From NCBI GenBank assembly GCA_002317175.1, contig DCJA01000017.1:44866-108865 (forward strand): a DNA stretch of 64,000 bases. Reading direction: 5' to 3'. The notes under the pieces are model-generated. The model worked only from the letters and a program-made list of their open reading frames with translations. It did not search any database and was not told where the DNA came from. The position numbers and the translations under genes are program-made. Origin of the DNA: Lachnospiraceae bacterium UBA1712 (GTDB lineage: Bacteria > Bacillota > Clostridia > Lachnospirales > Lachnospiraceae). Positions 27,701 to 36,505 of the stretch are shown here, piece after piece. Each line of letters starts with the position of its first letter. Positions within the stretch are counted from its first letter, which is position 1.

Positions 27701-27942
27701 ACAACACTGCTTCGTGCAAGCAGTTCAATTATCAGAACTGAATTCTCAAGTATGGAATTAACACTAAAGCTTTTGAACTCATATGAATTACTAATCAAAA
27801 TAAGAACAGAACAGACTATAATTGCTATCTGAAAATTAATTCTGATATTTTTTGAAAATGCGCGATCCTTATATACAAAATAAAGTGTAGTAAGCGCAAG
27901 AAGCATACCTATCCAGTTAAACCCCAAAAGAATGTTTAGCAT
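24742..27942 (-). CDS. Membrane GGDEF-GGDEF-EAL protein with C-terminal beta-helix-like domain
   Basis: 1066 residues. Residues 1-145 hold about six transmembrane helices. GGDEF domain 1 carries the canonical FGGDEF (217-221). GGDEF domain 2 has GSDEF (365-369). The EAL-like domain (about 460-700) has ESL for EAL (490-492), DDYG (604-607), VKLD and EGVE (661-664). Residues 730-1040 form a repetitive beta-rich region with recurring short strands and Gly-Ile-Gly steps (CYGIGA, CTGIGGG, IGIGSF), like the PF14262 carbohydrate-binding beta-helices. With the GGDEF domains inside the cell, this C-terminal domain should also be cytoplasmic, which is unusual for that fold. No canonical RxxD inhibitory site precedes either GGDEF motif. 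Confidence 0.86.
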   Translation of the reverse strand: MLNILLGFNWIGMLLALTTLYFVYKDRAFSKNIRINFQIAIIVCSVLILISNSYEFKSFSVNSILENSVLIIELLARSSVVVLVYIISKALIKTKADRIFSYAAIHLLIVAVFVMSVFSQASQANNIYCVVLAVFYYYFVVQTYKKDNLTQLLLRHNLNFDMADLADKDYYIVLIDVDNFKLINDKYGHDRGDEVLVTIADTVKDKLPKGCIMYRFGGDEFVVISRSVDEAGLKCIFEDINSDLIKNELRISYGIVRHNAGDDGNVCLTVADKKMYENKKLLKSEDIWDDMTGLFNYRGFIDELDTFRKSVAKDNSVICLIATDVDRLSNINMAYGYTEGNLAIKTLSRVIKSCLKGRDFIGHLGSDEFAVAIECNGPEDERISQFVDELTDGIGSAYEFANRDYSLKVNLGRYFIDNDDKTSSEELVNDALYAKQTEKEDRRKTDSVSDDQEFDTQEEMLVKDILDNNLFNYALQPIVSAKDGEIVAYESLMRSKTDTPISPLKILKYAEHSKRLYDIEKYTFFNVLEKVLKTNCIPENRRIFINSIPGYMLKDGDYNLLREKYGELFERMVIEITEQREIDDEALSLINLRRDKDGFNLAIDDYGSGCSNTNSLLRYMPQVVKLDRLLITGIDRNAKKQFFVNSIISFARENDMQILAEGVETESELKTVIRLGVDMIQGFFTARPEYEAIDSIAEDIKKIIIDENLKVTGNQRMIYTASTEGDLSVVHLAMEDYSKINVSAERVKLMGNAEYTADMVVRIKDNVDCRMTLSNVCLNSVDDEPCIDIGENSNLVLYLEGVNRFNAKGIHVPEGSSLTIKGPGNLDIYAKGHNCYGIGANSESEFGQMIFNGSGLINISVDGEICTGIGGGVIGTNSEITVLSGGFKLNVAAIEAIGIGSFKGDINVNIKDIIFVADFRVNKGVVVGGFDGNINVDIHNFNFAIEGSGTEVCGVGSINDSVGKVRLYSGEYKIKLNGQKLYLLGCRNGELDLDISHTKVNMIGEGDSVIGFGSLDKVSHLKTQESSLDLIINASSPLGFGIVEKDTGFRGKQAKAVINGDDYPLY

Positions 27943-28082
27943 AGTTTTAAAAACCCCTAATAATAATTATTTATATACTCCCCACAGTACAAAAAATTTA
28001 ACATATCTATTTTATACTATTAACGCTCACTACTCAATACATCAAATCCGATTCTGCAAAAACGGACCTAATTATTAACAAA

Positions 28083-30914
28083 TTAGCTATTAATAATGTG
28101 TATATCGGTCATTGCGACCTGATCTCCTGTAAGTACCATATATACTTTATCAATATCTTCAGGAAGAATAATCGTATCATAAAGTTCTATTCCTGCATCA
28201 CTAGTTCTAATGCTAATGGTATTATCATTTCGTTCGAGAGTGACACAACAATCTACTCCTGCTTTATTCTGTTCCTTCCAGTTTTTCCAATTCTTAAAAG
28301 CTGTTGTCATATTTACAACTCTGTCATTATTGACATCGCTGTCCTCACTCCAGCTTTCACCATCCAGTCTCACAAGAGCATACTCTCTATAATTTACACC
28401 ATTGATTTTTTTATCATCAGAAGAATACAACACTACAAATGGACAATGCCAGATCAATCGTGCTGTAGGAAGACTCATAGAGTGGAATCTAATCTCATGC
28501 TTTCCTGTAACCTCAATAGCCTGAGAATTATTGACTCTCCATGCTGCGACCTCAAAATTAGGAATATCCCCTTCTGGTCCAATTGCATAAGATACCTCTT
28601 CAGCGATACGTGGAATCTCATCTCTATTTATAATAGTTTCAGTATCCTTCTCAATTGACTCTATTTCAACATCGCAGTTCTCACCAGTGATGGCAGCATA
28701 GGAGTATCTTATACTATCCTCGAGAGCCACAATGTATTCAAACTCCTGATATTTATTCTTCATCCTTATTCTGAGATGATCCTTAAATTTAGCAAGTTCA
28801 TATACCACATCCATACCTTCATTGCAGGATGTTGCAAAAGCCTTAGGATTAATCATGATAACAGGACTGCGGGTTTCCTTATATTTTCTTATTACTCCCT
28901 CAGTCACCTTACCATCTGCTCTGATTGTTATATTCTCTGTATAATGCATTTCCTTAATCTGATTTTCTTTTACATGAATCTTTGAATCAAATGAATCATA
29001 TATGATTAAGCTTGGCATAGAATATAAACTTTTATTCTTATCGCGTGTCTTAAAATGAAGCTTTATAGTAAGTGGGATTGAGATAATCCACCAGCCCTCT
29101 GTAAAATCAGAAAGATAGTCCTCAAATCTGAATTCAGATTGTATATCCACATTGGCAGCATCTATTTTTTCCCTCATTGAATACTCAAAATCCTGATCAA
29201 TGAGTGTGATCATATGCTTGGCAAACTCGGGATCAAACTGAGTTCCGCTACCAATAACCATCTGCTCTCTTACCTGCTGTTGAGGAATTATATCACGATA
29301 ACTACGCTTCGATGTCATTGCATCATATGCATCTGCTACAGCAATAATTCTAGCCAGAACAGGTATATCGCTGCCTTTTAATCCATCAGGATAACCTCTG
29401 CCGTCAAAACGTTCATGATGATGGTGCGCACCAACTCTAAGATATGGTAATCTGTCAATCTTGGTTAATATCTGCATACCATATACCGGATGCTGCTTAA
29501 TCTGATTATATTCTTCTTCTGTAAGTTTCCCCTCTTTATTGATAATGGAATTATCTATTCCTATCTTACCTACATCATGAAGCATTCCGGCAAAATATAC
29601 TTTCTCACATTCTTCTTCTGAAAGGCCTGCCATCTGAGCTATTTTTTTAGAATATTTAGCTACTCTTAATGAATGTCCGTGAGTATACCCGTCCTTAGCA
29701 TCTATAGCTCCTGCGAGAGCTTCCGCTGTCTGAACAAACAACTCCTTCATCTCATCAGCATGCTCCTGAAGTAGCTGTGCCTCTTCCATCATCTTCTGCT
29801 GTTTAATCAGATCGTTAACATTTTGTATAGCAAAAACTACTGTAATAGCATTACCTTCATCATCTCTTTCAGATACAATAATACTGGTCCTAAGCCACTC
29901 CTTATTACCTATCCCCTTTCCATCAGCAAAACAGCTATTTGTATTCTTTAACCTGTCCTGAATCGTAAAGTAATTGTACAGGCTCTCCATAGCACTTATA
30001 TCGTCTTCTAAAAACATTGCTCTGGGAAGCTTGCCGAGACATTCCTTGGCGCTAGTAAACTGCGAGCAGAACTCCGACACCTCTTTTGGAGCTTTTATCT
30101 CCTTAAATGTATCATTTATCAGATCCACGCTGTACATAATGTTATATATATCCGAAAGAGCCAGTATTGTTTTCATATTATTGGCAATCTCTTTGTTGGA
30201 ATGATTGAGTGCATCATTAATCTCGCTTATCGCATCAGACATCTCATAAGCCTTCTGTCTGTCCAGACACACCTCAATATACATAACCCATGCACCTATT
30301 GTAATACCAGCCAGCAGATAAGAGCCGCCAAATACTATCTGCAAAAAAGCACATATAATTGATGGAGAAAGTGCAAATAAGCATTTAACAGCAGCCACTT
30401 TTTCTCTGTCTTTAATGATATGGTAGATAATACTAATGATAATAAACAGGTAATATAGATATGATATCAGAGCCTGTAATACGAATATTGAACCTCTATG
30501 ATAATGTGAAGCCTCATCAATATAATATAACCAGCCTGTCCATCTGTTAATGATACATATTGGAATAATAGCTATTGCCGGCAATGAACTCAGTCTAATC
30601 TTATAAGTATTATCTATTAATTTGCTATTAATCTGACGCAATGCAAATACAAACCAATACATACTTGTAAAGGTCATTAATACAACAGACAATGCATATA
30701 TCCAGAAAACCAGTTCACAGTTCCACTCAACCAGTTCAAGTTCAACCATTCTAACTGGTATATTAACAAGCAGAAACAATATCAAAGCTACAACAAATCT
30801 CATAAAGAAATTCATATTGTTCTTCTTCAAATATACACATTTATATCCTAATAAAAGGCCCATAACAGCCAGTAAATATTCAACAGTCATTAATTGTGCT
30901 ACATTAATTCCCAT
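28083..30914 (-). CDS. 7TM-PAS-HD-GYP phosphodiesterase with C-terminal tandem beta-sandwich region
   Basis: 943 residues. Seven or eight transmembrane helices (10-215) include WLYYIDEASHYHRGS (128-142). A PAS-like segment covers about 240-370 and a short coiled coil 370-400. The HD-GYP domain (395-580) has HDVGKIG (446-452), HHHH (497-500), GYP (507-509) and VADAYDAMTS, which predicts c-di-GMP hydrolysis. Residues 600-943 look like two related beta-sandwich units, each ending in a strand of the form Y-x-x-(I/L)-T-G-(E/D) followed by an Ile-rich strand. Such folds usually bind carbohydrate outside cells, yet topology puts them in the cytoplasm. The ligand is unknown. Confidence 0.86.
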   Translation of the reverse strand: MGINVAQLMTVEYLLAVMGLLLGYKCVYLKKNNMNFFMRFVVALILFLLVNIPVRMVELELVEWNCELVFWIYALSVVLMTFTSMYWFVFALRQINSKLIDNTYKIRLSSLPAIAIIPICIINRWTGWLYYIDEASHYHRGSIFVLQALISYLYYLFIIISIIYHIIKDREKVAAVKCLFALSPSIICAFLQIVFGGSYLLAGITIGAWVMYIEVCLDRQKAYEMSDAISEINDALNHSNKEIANNMKTILALSDIYNIMYSVDLINDTFKEIKAPKEVSEFCSQFTSAKECLGKLPRAMFLEDDISAMESLYNYFTIQDRLKNTNSCFADGKGIGNKEWLRTSIIVSERDDEGNAITVVFAIQNVNDLIKQQKMMEEAQLLQEHADEMKELFVQTAEALAGAIDAKDGYTHGHSLRVAKYSKKIAQMAGLSEEECEKVYFAGMLHDVGKIGIDNSIINKEGKLTEEEYNQIKQHPVYGMQILTKIDRLPYLRVGAHHHHERFDGRGYPDGLKGSDIPVLARIIAVADAYDAMTSKRSYRDIIPQQQVREQMVIGSGTQFDPEFAKHMITLIDQDFEYSMREKIDAANVDIQSEFRFEDYLSDFTEGWWIISIPLTIKLHFKTRDKNKSLYSMPSLIIYDSFDSKIHVKENQIKEMHYTENITIRADGKVTEGVIRKYKETRSPVIMINPKAFATSCNEGMDVVYELAKFKDHLRIRMKNKYQEFEYIVALEDSIRYSYAAITGENCDVEIESIEKDTETIINRDEIPRIAEEVSYAIGPEGDIPNFEVAAWRVNNSQAIEVTGKHEIRFHSMSLPTARLIWHCPFVVLYSSDDKKINGVNYREYALVRLDGESWSEDSDVNNDRVVNMTTAFKNWKNWKEQNKAGVDCCVTLERNDNTISIRTSDAGIELYDTIILPEDIDKVYMVLTGDQVAMTDIHIINS

Positions 30915-30997
30915 ATAAATACCCTCACATAAGCATAAAAACAGTAATTATACTTATTTTAGCTCAAAAACAAATCCATAATAAGTATTTCAAAATA

Positions 30998-31024
30998 CAA
31001 AAAAAGCGTGAAAAATCACGCTTT
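30998..31024 (-). terminator. Intrinsic terminator in the gap before the HD-GYP gene
   Basis: Stem AAAGCGTGA/TCACGCTTT around 31003-31024 with a T run on the minus strand. What it ends is unclear. The gap 30915-31224 also contains a nested hairpin at 31083-31129 (outer AAATCTAT/ATAGATTT, inner palindrome 31093-31108) and the tRNA-Thr terminator. Confidence 0.65.
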
Positions 31025-31092
31025 ACAGACTTATAATATTATAAATAAAGCAACCTTTCATTGAGTATTCAGCAAAAAACAAGAAATCTATA

Positions 31093-31108
31093 GTTCTTTA
31101 AAAAGAAC
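31093..31108. repeat. Palindrome GTTCTTT-N2-AAAGAAC, copy 1
   Basis: A perfect 7+2+7 palindrome. On the minus strand it fills the spacer between TTGATA and TATAGA, so it could be an operator in a promoter. An identical half-site pair lies at 51884-51899. Confidence 0.5.
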
Positions 31109-31177
31109 TATCAAAACATAGATTTTTCGTCCACTTACTCCATAATCTCATTGCCTATCACTACTCTTCCAGATACC

Positions 31178-31210
31178 AAAAAAGTCAACAAACATTAATG
31201 TTTGCTGACT
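31178..31210 (-). terminator. Terminator after tRNA-Thr
   Basis: Long near-perfect stem (31183-31196 with 31197-31210, one mismatch) followed by five T residues on the minus strand. Confidence 0.75.
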
Positions 31211-31224
31211 CCTTGATACACAAC

Positions 31225-31297
31225 AGCTGATAACGGGAATCGGACCCGTGACCTCCGCACTACCAATGCGACGCACTACCTACTGTGCTATATCAGC
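31225..31297 (-). tRNA. tRNA-Thr(GGT)
   Basis: 73-base cloverleaf with acceptor GCTGATA/TATCAGC and discriminator T. The anticodon stem TCGCA/TGCGG holds the loop TTGGTAG, giving anticodon GGT. CCA is not encoded. It lies between the RND transporter terminator and its own terminator. Confidence 0.92.
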
Positions 31298-31303
31298 CTA
31301 TAA

Positions 31304-31329
31304 CAAATCGGTGAGCTTTTGCTCACCGA
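31304..31329 (-). terminator. Terminator after the RND transporter gene
   Basis: Nine-bp stem TCGGTGAGC/GCTCACCGA (31308-31316 with 31321-31329) with a TTTT/AAAA loop, followed by a short T-rich stretch on the minus strand. Confidence 0.65.
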
Positions 31330-31377
31330 CTTATCTTATCAAATACATGTTTTTCTGTCAATGAATATGACCATTTA

Positions 31378-34300
31378 TTACTCTAAATCATCATCTTTAT
31401 CCAGGTCTTGAATATCATCCTCTAAATCAGTTCCCTCAACCAATTCTTCATATTCGTCATCAACCTTCTGAATATCGTCTTTAGTCTCTGATTTATACTT
31501 CTTTAATTTGCGCTTTTTATGTTTCTTTGTTTTATCTTCTTCCGTTTCCACAGTCTGCAGACCAAGAGAAGCCATATAATCTGCTGCATCATCTGGTACA
31601 TCATCAAGATTCTCACTACCAGTATCAACATCAAGTGGCTGTTTCTTAAACATAATGTCATAGATAACAGGAATAATAAACAAGGTCATCAGAGTAGCAT
31701 ATGCAAGACCACCTGCAATAACAAGTGCCATACCTTTACCCATCTGTGAGCCCATATCCTTACCAGTAATCAGGTAGGACTCGGCAAGAATAGTTGTAAG
31801 AGCTGTCATGAGAATAGGTCTCATACGTGTCTTACCAGTTGCAATAAGAGCATTTTTTCTATCCATTCCTGCTTTTCTCAACTGGTTTACATAATCCACG
31901 AACACAATACCATTGTTTACAACAGTACCCATAAGTACTACAAATCCCATCATACTAAGAGCAGAAAGATTCTCTCCTGTAAGAATAAGACTGAACAAGC
32001 CACCTGTAAAAGCAAGTGGAATTGTAAACAATACAATAAACGGACTAAGTAAGCTTTGGAACTGAGCTACCATTACTAGGTAAATAAAAGCGGCACCAAG
32101 TAATACAACAAGCCCCATCTGCTTTACCATTTCCATTACAGTATCATACTCTCCACCCATCTCAAGTGTACAATTGCCTGGAAGTTCCAACTTTTCCAGT
32201 TCTGGCTTAAGTTCTCTTGAAAGAAGCGTTGTATTATATCCTTCTGCTACTGATGCAGATACAGTAATATATCTTGACTGATTTTTTCTGTTAATTGAAG
32301 ACACACCATCTCGTATAACTTCCTCCGCAAACTCTGAAAGCTTGTGTTCTTCTGTTATTGTATCACCATCTTCATCAACAACTTCAATGGTAAATTCCCT
32401 GTCCATAAGATTCTCTTTATTAAGAGGTTCAAGTTCATTGACAATAGTAATCTGCATATCTATATCATCAATGGTAACCTTAACAGAATCTGCAGAAGTT
32501 GTAAGCTTTGTAGCTATATCCTGATATATCTGTGCAACACTAAGCCCAAGACTCATAGCCGTGTTCTTGTTTATTGCCAGATGAATCACCTTATCAGCAT
32601 CTTCCTGACCATTAGTAACATCTTCAAAGCCTTCTATAGCATTGACCTTTTCCATTACCAGTTCACTAGCATCCAGCATCTCCTGGATATCTGTACCATA
32701 GATGTTGATACTCAGTCCTGATCCAAACAGCTGAGACATCTCTCCCATGGCTGACTTAACCTCAAAGGATACTCCATCAATATCGCCGACTTTTGCGCAC
32801 ATATCATCTGTCATCTGCTTAATCTCATCAGAACCAGCATCTGGATTCTCTGTTAATATCATAAATGAATAGGATCTGAAGTTCTCTGAACCAGAGCCCA
32901 TACCTGTGATGAGCTGATTACCATTTCCATCAAGTATAGCTACACTTCCTACCCCTTCAACTGAAAGAGCTAAATCCATAGCCTGATCAACTATCTTATA
33001 GCACTCATCTCTGTTAAGACCTTCATTTTCAATTGTAAGTGTTGCCTCGATCTGATTAGCCGACATTTCAGGAATCATTACAATTCCCATCTTCACTATT
33101 GCAGCTATAGATATTGCTAAGAGTGCTACAGCCAACAATAACGGAACCGCCTTAAACTTAAGGCAGAATGAAAGCAGCTTTTCATATATATCCAATACCC
33201 TATCAAAAAACGGATGTTCCTTAGGCTTTGCGTTCTTCAGGATAGTTGAACCTGCGGCTGGAACTACAGTCATAGCGATAAGCAACGAAGCCAGAAGTGT
33301 AAATATAATAGCCATGCACATTGGCATCATAAGTTCACTAACAATCCCCGTAGTATAGACCATAGGGAAAAATACACAAATAGAAGTAATAGTTGAAGCA
33401 ATAATAGCTCCAGCAACCTGCTTTGTACCCTGAACTGCCGCACGTGGTGCCTCTATGCCTCTTACACGCAATCGATATATATTCTCAATAACTACAACCG
33501 AGTTATCAACCAGCATACCAATACCAAGTGCCAATCCTGATAATGAAAGCATATTGAGGGATATCTTTGCAAAATACATACAAATCAGGGCAATAAGAAC
33601 CGACAATGGAATACTAATTGCTACTACTATTGTTGGCTTTGCATCCTTAAGGAAAATTGCAAGGATAACAATAGCTAAAATAGAACCAAGTACCATTGAC
33701 TGAAGTACACTCTTTACAATCAGATTGATATAATCACCCTGATCCATCTGAATTGAAATATTCAATCCAGGATATTCTTCTTTGAGTTCTTTGATACGCT
33801 CCTTACAAAGCTTACTAACTTCATTGGTACCACTTGTACTACTCTTAAACACTGAAAGAATAACCGCCTGATTACCATCAAGTCTTACATAACTGTCCTT
33901 TGAATTATCTATAACTGTAATATTAGCAACATCACAAAGCTTTACATCACCAATATCTTTTATATTACAGAGTACAGACTGTTCCAGCTCATCTATTGAG
34001 CTAAAATTGTCACCCACTTCTACTAACCATGAGTTATCAAATTCATCATCTACATAACCTGCCGGCATCGCAAAGTTCTGTGCATAAATCAATGATGCAA
34101 GAGTTTGTAAAGTTAACAGATCATCTGCATTGGCCTTCTTAAGTGCTTCAGCCTTCTGTTTCTCATACTGCTTTACCGAATCGTTATACTGTTCCCAACC
34201 GTCTTTTAACTGTTTTTCACCATCTCTAAGGGATTTCCAACCCTCTGTTATCTGCTTCTGGCCACTATCAAGTTGAGATTCAGCAGCATCCAGTTGTGCC

Positions 34301-35739
34301 TCAGCAGCAGCTATCTGCGCCTCAGCGCTACCAAATTTGGATGAAGCCTCCATCTTACCTACTTCTATATCGGTATAGCTTATGCCATTTTCCTTTAAAG
34401 CTTCTTCTGCCATATCCAATGCAGCTTTATTGAGTTCAACATCCATTTCTAAACTGCTCTTAGTTGCAAGCAAAGTTATTCCCGTAACTATTTCGGTCAT
34501 AGCTGCTTCATCAAGCGTAATAGATTGAGTTCCAGAATCTGATATAGCTTCATTAAAAGAAATAATTGTTTCATCAAAAGCAGTTTTTGCATCACTGTAT
34601 TTACTAGAAGCATCCAATGCTTTTATTTTTTCAACATTCAGTTTTCCATCCAGATTATTTGCAACTGTATGATAATTTGTTAAATCTATAGCACTAATAG
34701 TATCGTCCAGCTGACTATCACTTATTGAATTTCTATAGCTATATATTTTGGATACTTCCGCTATATCGCTTTGCGAAAAACTACTGTTAATCTTTATTAG
34801 CTTCTGATAATCTATCGATAAGTTGTCTATCTGTGCATTAATAGTATCCAAAGCAGCCTGCTGTACCGTCAATTCAGCCCTGTATGTTTCAACCGCTTCA
34901 AGCGCTTCACTTCCAGTTGCCAACTTATTAAAGGTGTCTTTCTTGGTATCTTCTAAAGTCTTTTTATTCTTTTCAAGTTCTGCCTTTCCATCAGCCAGTT
35001 CCTGCTTGCCATCATTCAGTTCATTTTGAGAATCAACCAGCTGTTTCTTACTGTCATTAATAGTATCCTGCGAATCCTCAAGTTGTTTCTTTGCATTCTC
35101 AAGTTTTTCAACTGCTTCAGCAAACTTATCATCTGCAAGAGCCAAAATCTTGTCATTAAGTGCATCAACCTTTTCCTGATCAAGCTCAACCTGAATAGTT
35201 TTCTCTACAAGACCAAGTTTTGATACACTGGCTACTCCATCGATTCTTTCAAAAGCTGGAACAATATCATCCTCAACGAACTGAGACAGTTCTTCTATCT
35301 CCATGCCATCCATACCAACAGCAAGATACATAGACGCAAGCATATCTGCTGAGATTTCCATTATGGTCGGTGTACCACATTCATCTGGTAGTGTAGATTC
35401 CAGTGAATTAAGTGCTGCGGACACCTTTACCATGGCACTGTCTATATCAATATCATCTCTAAATTCCAGTTCAACCATTCCATAGTTTTCTGAGCAGATA
35501 CTATATACATTTTCGACGCCAGATATAACGCCAAGAGTAGACTCCATAGGTTCGCAGATCTCTGTTTCCACCTTCTGAGCACTTGCACCTGGATATGTAG
35601 TAACCACAATAAGGTATGGCAATGATATCTCTGGCAATAGGTCAAGCTGCATCTTCATCAGACTGACTACACCAAGAATCAATGCCACAATAACACCTAC
35701 TAATACTGTAAATGGTTTTTTAACACTAAATTTAGACAT
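31378..35739 (-). CDS. RND-family efflux permease with large coiled-coil insertion
   Basis: 1453 residues, about 400 longer than AcrB. The N-terminal helix, the PGASAQKVET segment of the porter domain, two sets of transmembrane helices and the central GXXXGMLVDNSVVVIENIYR helix with the proton-relay Asp all fit the HAE1/SwrC branch. An insertion of roughly 340 residues (about 200-545) interrupts the first porter region; it is rich in Gln/Lys/Asp/Glu heptads and is probably a long coiled coil outside the membrane. The C-terminus is a charged Lys/Asp/Glu tail. No membrane-fusion adaptor gene is adjacent, so the insertion may take part of that role. The substrate is unknown. Confidence 0.9.
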   Translation of the reverse strand: MSKFSVKKPFTVLVGVIVALILGVVSLMKMQLDLLPEISLPYLIVVTTYPGASAQKVETEICEPMESTLGVISGVENVYSICSENYGMVELEFRDDIDIDSAMVKVSAALNSLESTLPDECGTPTIMEISADMLASMYLAVGMDGMEIEELSQFVEDDIVPAFERIDGVASVSKLGLVEKTIQVELDQEKVDALNDKILALADDKFAEAVEKLENAKKQLEDSQDTINDSKKQLVDSQNELNDGKQELADGKAELEKNKKTLEDTKKDTFNKLATGSEALEAVETYRAELTVQQAALDTINAQIDNLSIDYQKLIKINSSFSQSDIAEVSKIYSYRNSISDSQLDDTISAIDLTNYHTVANNLDGKLNVEKIKALDASSKYSDAKTAFDETIISFNEAISDSGTQSITLDEAAMTEIVTGITLLATKSSLEMDVELNKAALDMAEEALKENGISYTDIEVGKMEASSKFGSAEAQIAAAEAQLDAAESQLDSGQKQITEGWKSLRDGEKQLKDGWEQYNDSVKQYEKQKAEALKKANADDLLTLQTLASLIYAQNFAMPAGYVDDEFDNSWLVEVGDNFSSIDELEQSVLCNIKDIGDVKLCDVANITVIDNSKDSYVRLDGNQAVILSVFKSSTSGTNEVSKLCKERIKELKEEYPGLNISIQMDQGDYINLIVKSVLQSMVLGSILAIVILAIFLKDAKPTIVVAISIPLSVLIALICMYFAKISLNMLSLSGLALGIGMLVDNSVVVIENIYRLRVRGIEAPRAAVQGTKQVAGAIIASTITSICVFFPMVYTTGIVSELMMPMCMAIIFTLLASLLIAMTVVPAAGSTILKNAKPKEHPFFDRVLDIYEKLLSFCLKFKAVPLLLAVALLAISIAAIVKMGIVMIPEMSANQIEATLTIENEGLNRDECYKIVDQAMDLALSVEGVGSVAILDGNGNQLITGMGSGSENFRSYSFMILTENPDAGSDEIKQMTDDMCAKVGDIDGVSFEVKSAMGEMSQLFGSGLSINIYGTDIQEMLDASELVMEKVNAIEGFEDVTNGQEDADKVIHLAINKNTAMSLGLSVAQIYQDIATKLTTSADSVKVTIDDIDMQITIVNELEPLNKENLMDREFTIEVVDEDGDTITEEHKLSEFAEEVIRDGVSSINRKNQSRYITVSASVAEGYNTTLLSRELKPELEKLELPGNCTLEMGGEYDTVMEMVKQMGLVVLLGAAFIYLVMVAQFQSLLSPFIVLFTIPLAFTGGLFSLILTGENLSALSMMGFVVLMGTVVNNGIVFVDYVNQLRKAGMDRKNALIATGKTRMRPILMTALTTILAESYLITGKDMGSQMGKGMALVIAGGLAYATLMTLFIIPVIYDIMFKKQPLDVDTGSENLDDVPDDAADYMASLGLQTVETEEDKTKKHKKRKLKKYKSETKDDIQKVDDEYEELVEGTDLEDDIQDLDKDDDLE

Positions 35740-35767
35740 CTATCTATCCTTTATCTAATCTATAAAC

Positions 35768-35806
35768 AAAAAAAGACGGGACTAGCCACATTTTGACCAT
35801 CCCGCT
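35768..35806 (-). terminator. Terminator after sigH
   Basis: Minus-strand stem of GCGGGA with TCCCGT (35800-35806 with 35776-35781) and a 7-T run, separating sigH from the RND transporter gene. Confidence 0.6.
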
Positions 35807-35874
35807 TTACCCTAGTTTAGTTTATCATCTCACAAAATGTTTTCAACACTCTTTGCTACTATTTAATACAAATT

Positions 35875-36486
35875 TTAGAAAAACAGCTTTTTTACCTTGC
35901 TTCTGGCTCTTTGTAATGCATTATCAGTTGATTTTTCATCTTTACCAAGAACTTTTGCTATTTCAACATAGCCCATTCCAGTCATTGATAATTCAAGTAC
36001 CTGCTTCTCCATATCACTCAAGATTTCTTCTATTTTCTTCTCAAGCGCTTCCACATTTTCTTTATCAATTACCACATCCTCTGGATTAACATCCTTCGAT
36101 GAAGCTACATTTTCAATGAGATTAGCGTTCTCTTCACTATCATCACTATTGCCATACAGGGATATATACTGATTAAGAGGAATATGCTTCTGTCTCTGTG
36201 AAGCCTGCACTGCATTAAACATCTGACGGCTTACACAAAGCTGTGCAAAGGTAGCAAATGATGCATCTCTGCCTATATCATAATCCTGCAATGCCTTGAA
36301 CAGACCGATCATGCCTTCCTGAATCAGATCCTCAGGCTCGGCACCGAGTATATACATGGTCTTCGCTTTTTTTCTGACCATATCCTTGTATTTGTCCATA
36401 ATCAGGTCAGCATACTTTTTTTCGCCTTCTCTGATTCGAACAATCATCTCATCATCTGACATGTCATAATTAATATCATTATTCAC
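35875..36486 (-). CDS. sigH: RNA polymerase sigma factor SigH family
   Basis: 203 residues of the sigma-70 SigH (sigma-30) group. Region 2 carries DLIQEGMIGLFKALQDYD, and region 4 at the C-terminus (VEIAKVLGKDEKSTDNALQRARSKVK) is the -35 reading helix-turn-helix. Start is GTG at 36486, with GGAAG seven bases upstream. In B. subtilis SigH controls the transition state and early sporulation. It is the last gene of ispF-cysS-mrnC-rlmB-sigH, which is the Firmicutes order apart from the missing rae1. Only 19 bases separate it from rlmB. Confidence 0.9.
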   Translation of the reverse strand: MNNDINYDMSDDEMIVRIREGEKKYADLIMDKYKDMVRKKAKTMYILGAEPEDLIQEGMIGLFKALQDYDIGRDASFATFAQLCVSRQMFNAVQASQRQKHIPLNQYISLYGNSDDSEENANLIENVASSKDVNPEDVVIDKENVEALEKKIEEILSDMEKQVLELSMTGMGYVEIAKVLGKDEKSTDNALQRARSKVKKLFF

Positions 36487-36505
36487 GAACGAACTTCCTT
36501 TATAT

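Noticed and set aside
31083..31129. A stand-alone small RNA formed by the nested hairpin before tRNA-Thr
   Set aside because: The hairpin has a T run on the plus strand, but I found no convincing plus-strand promoter, so it is recorded only as structure.
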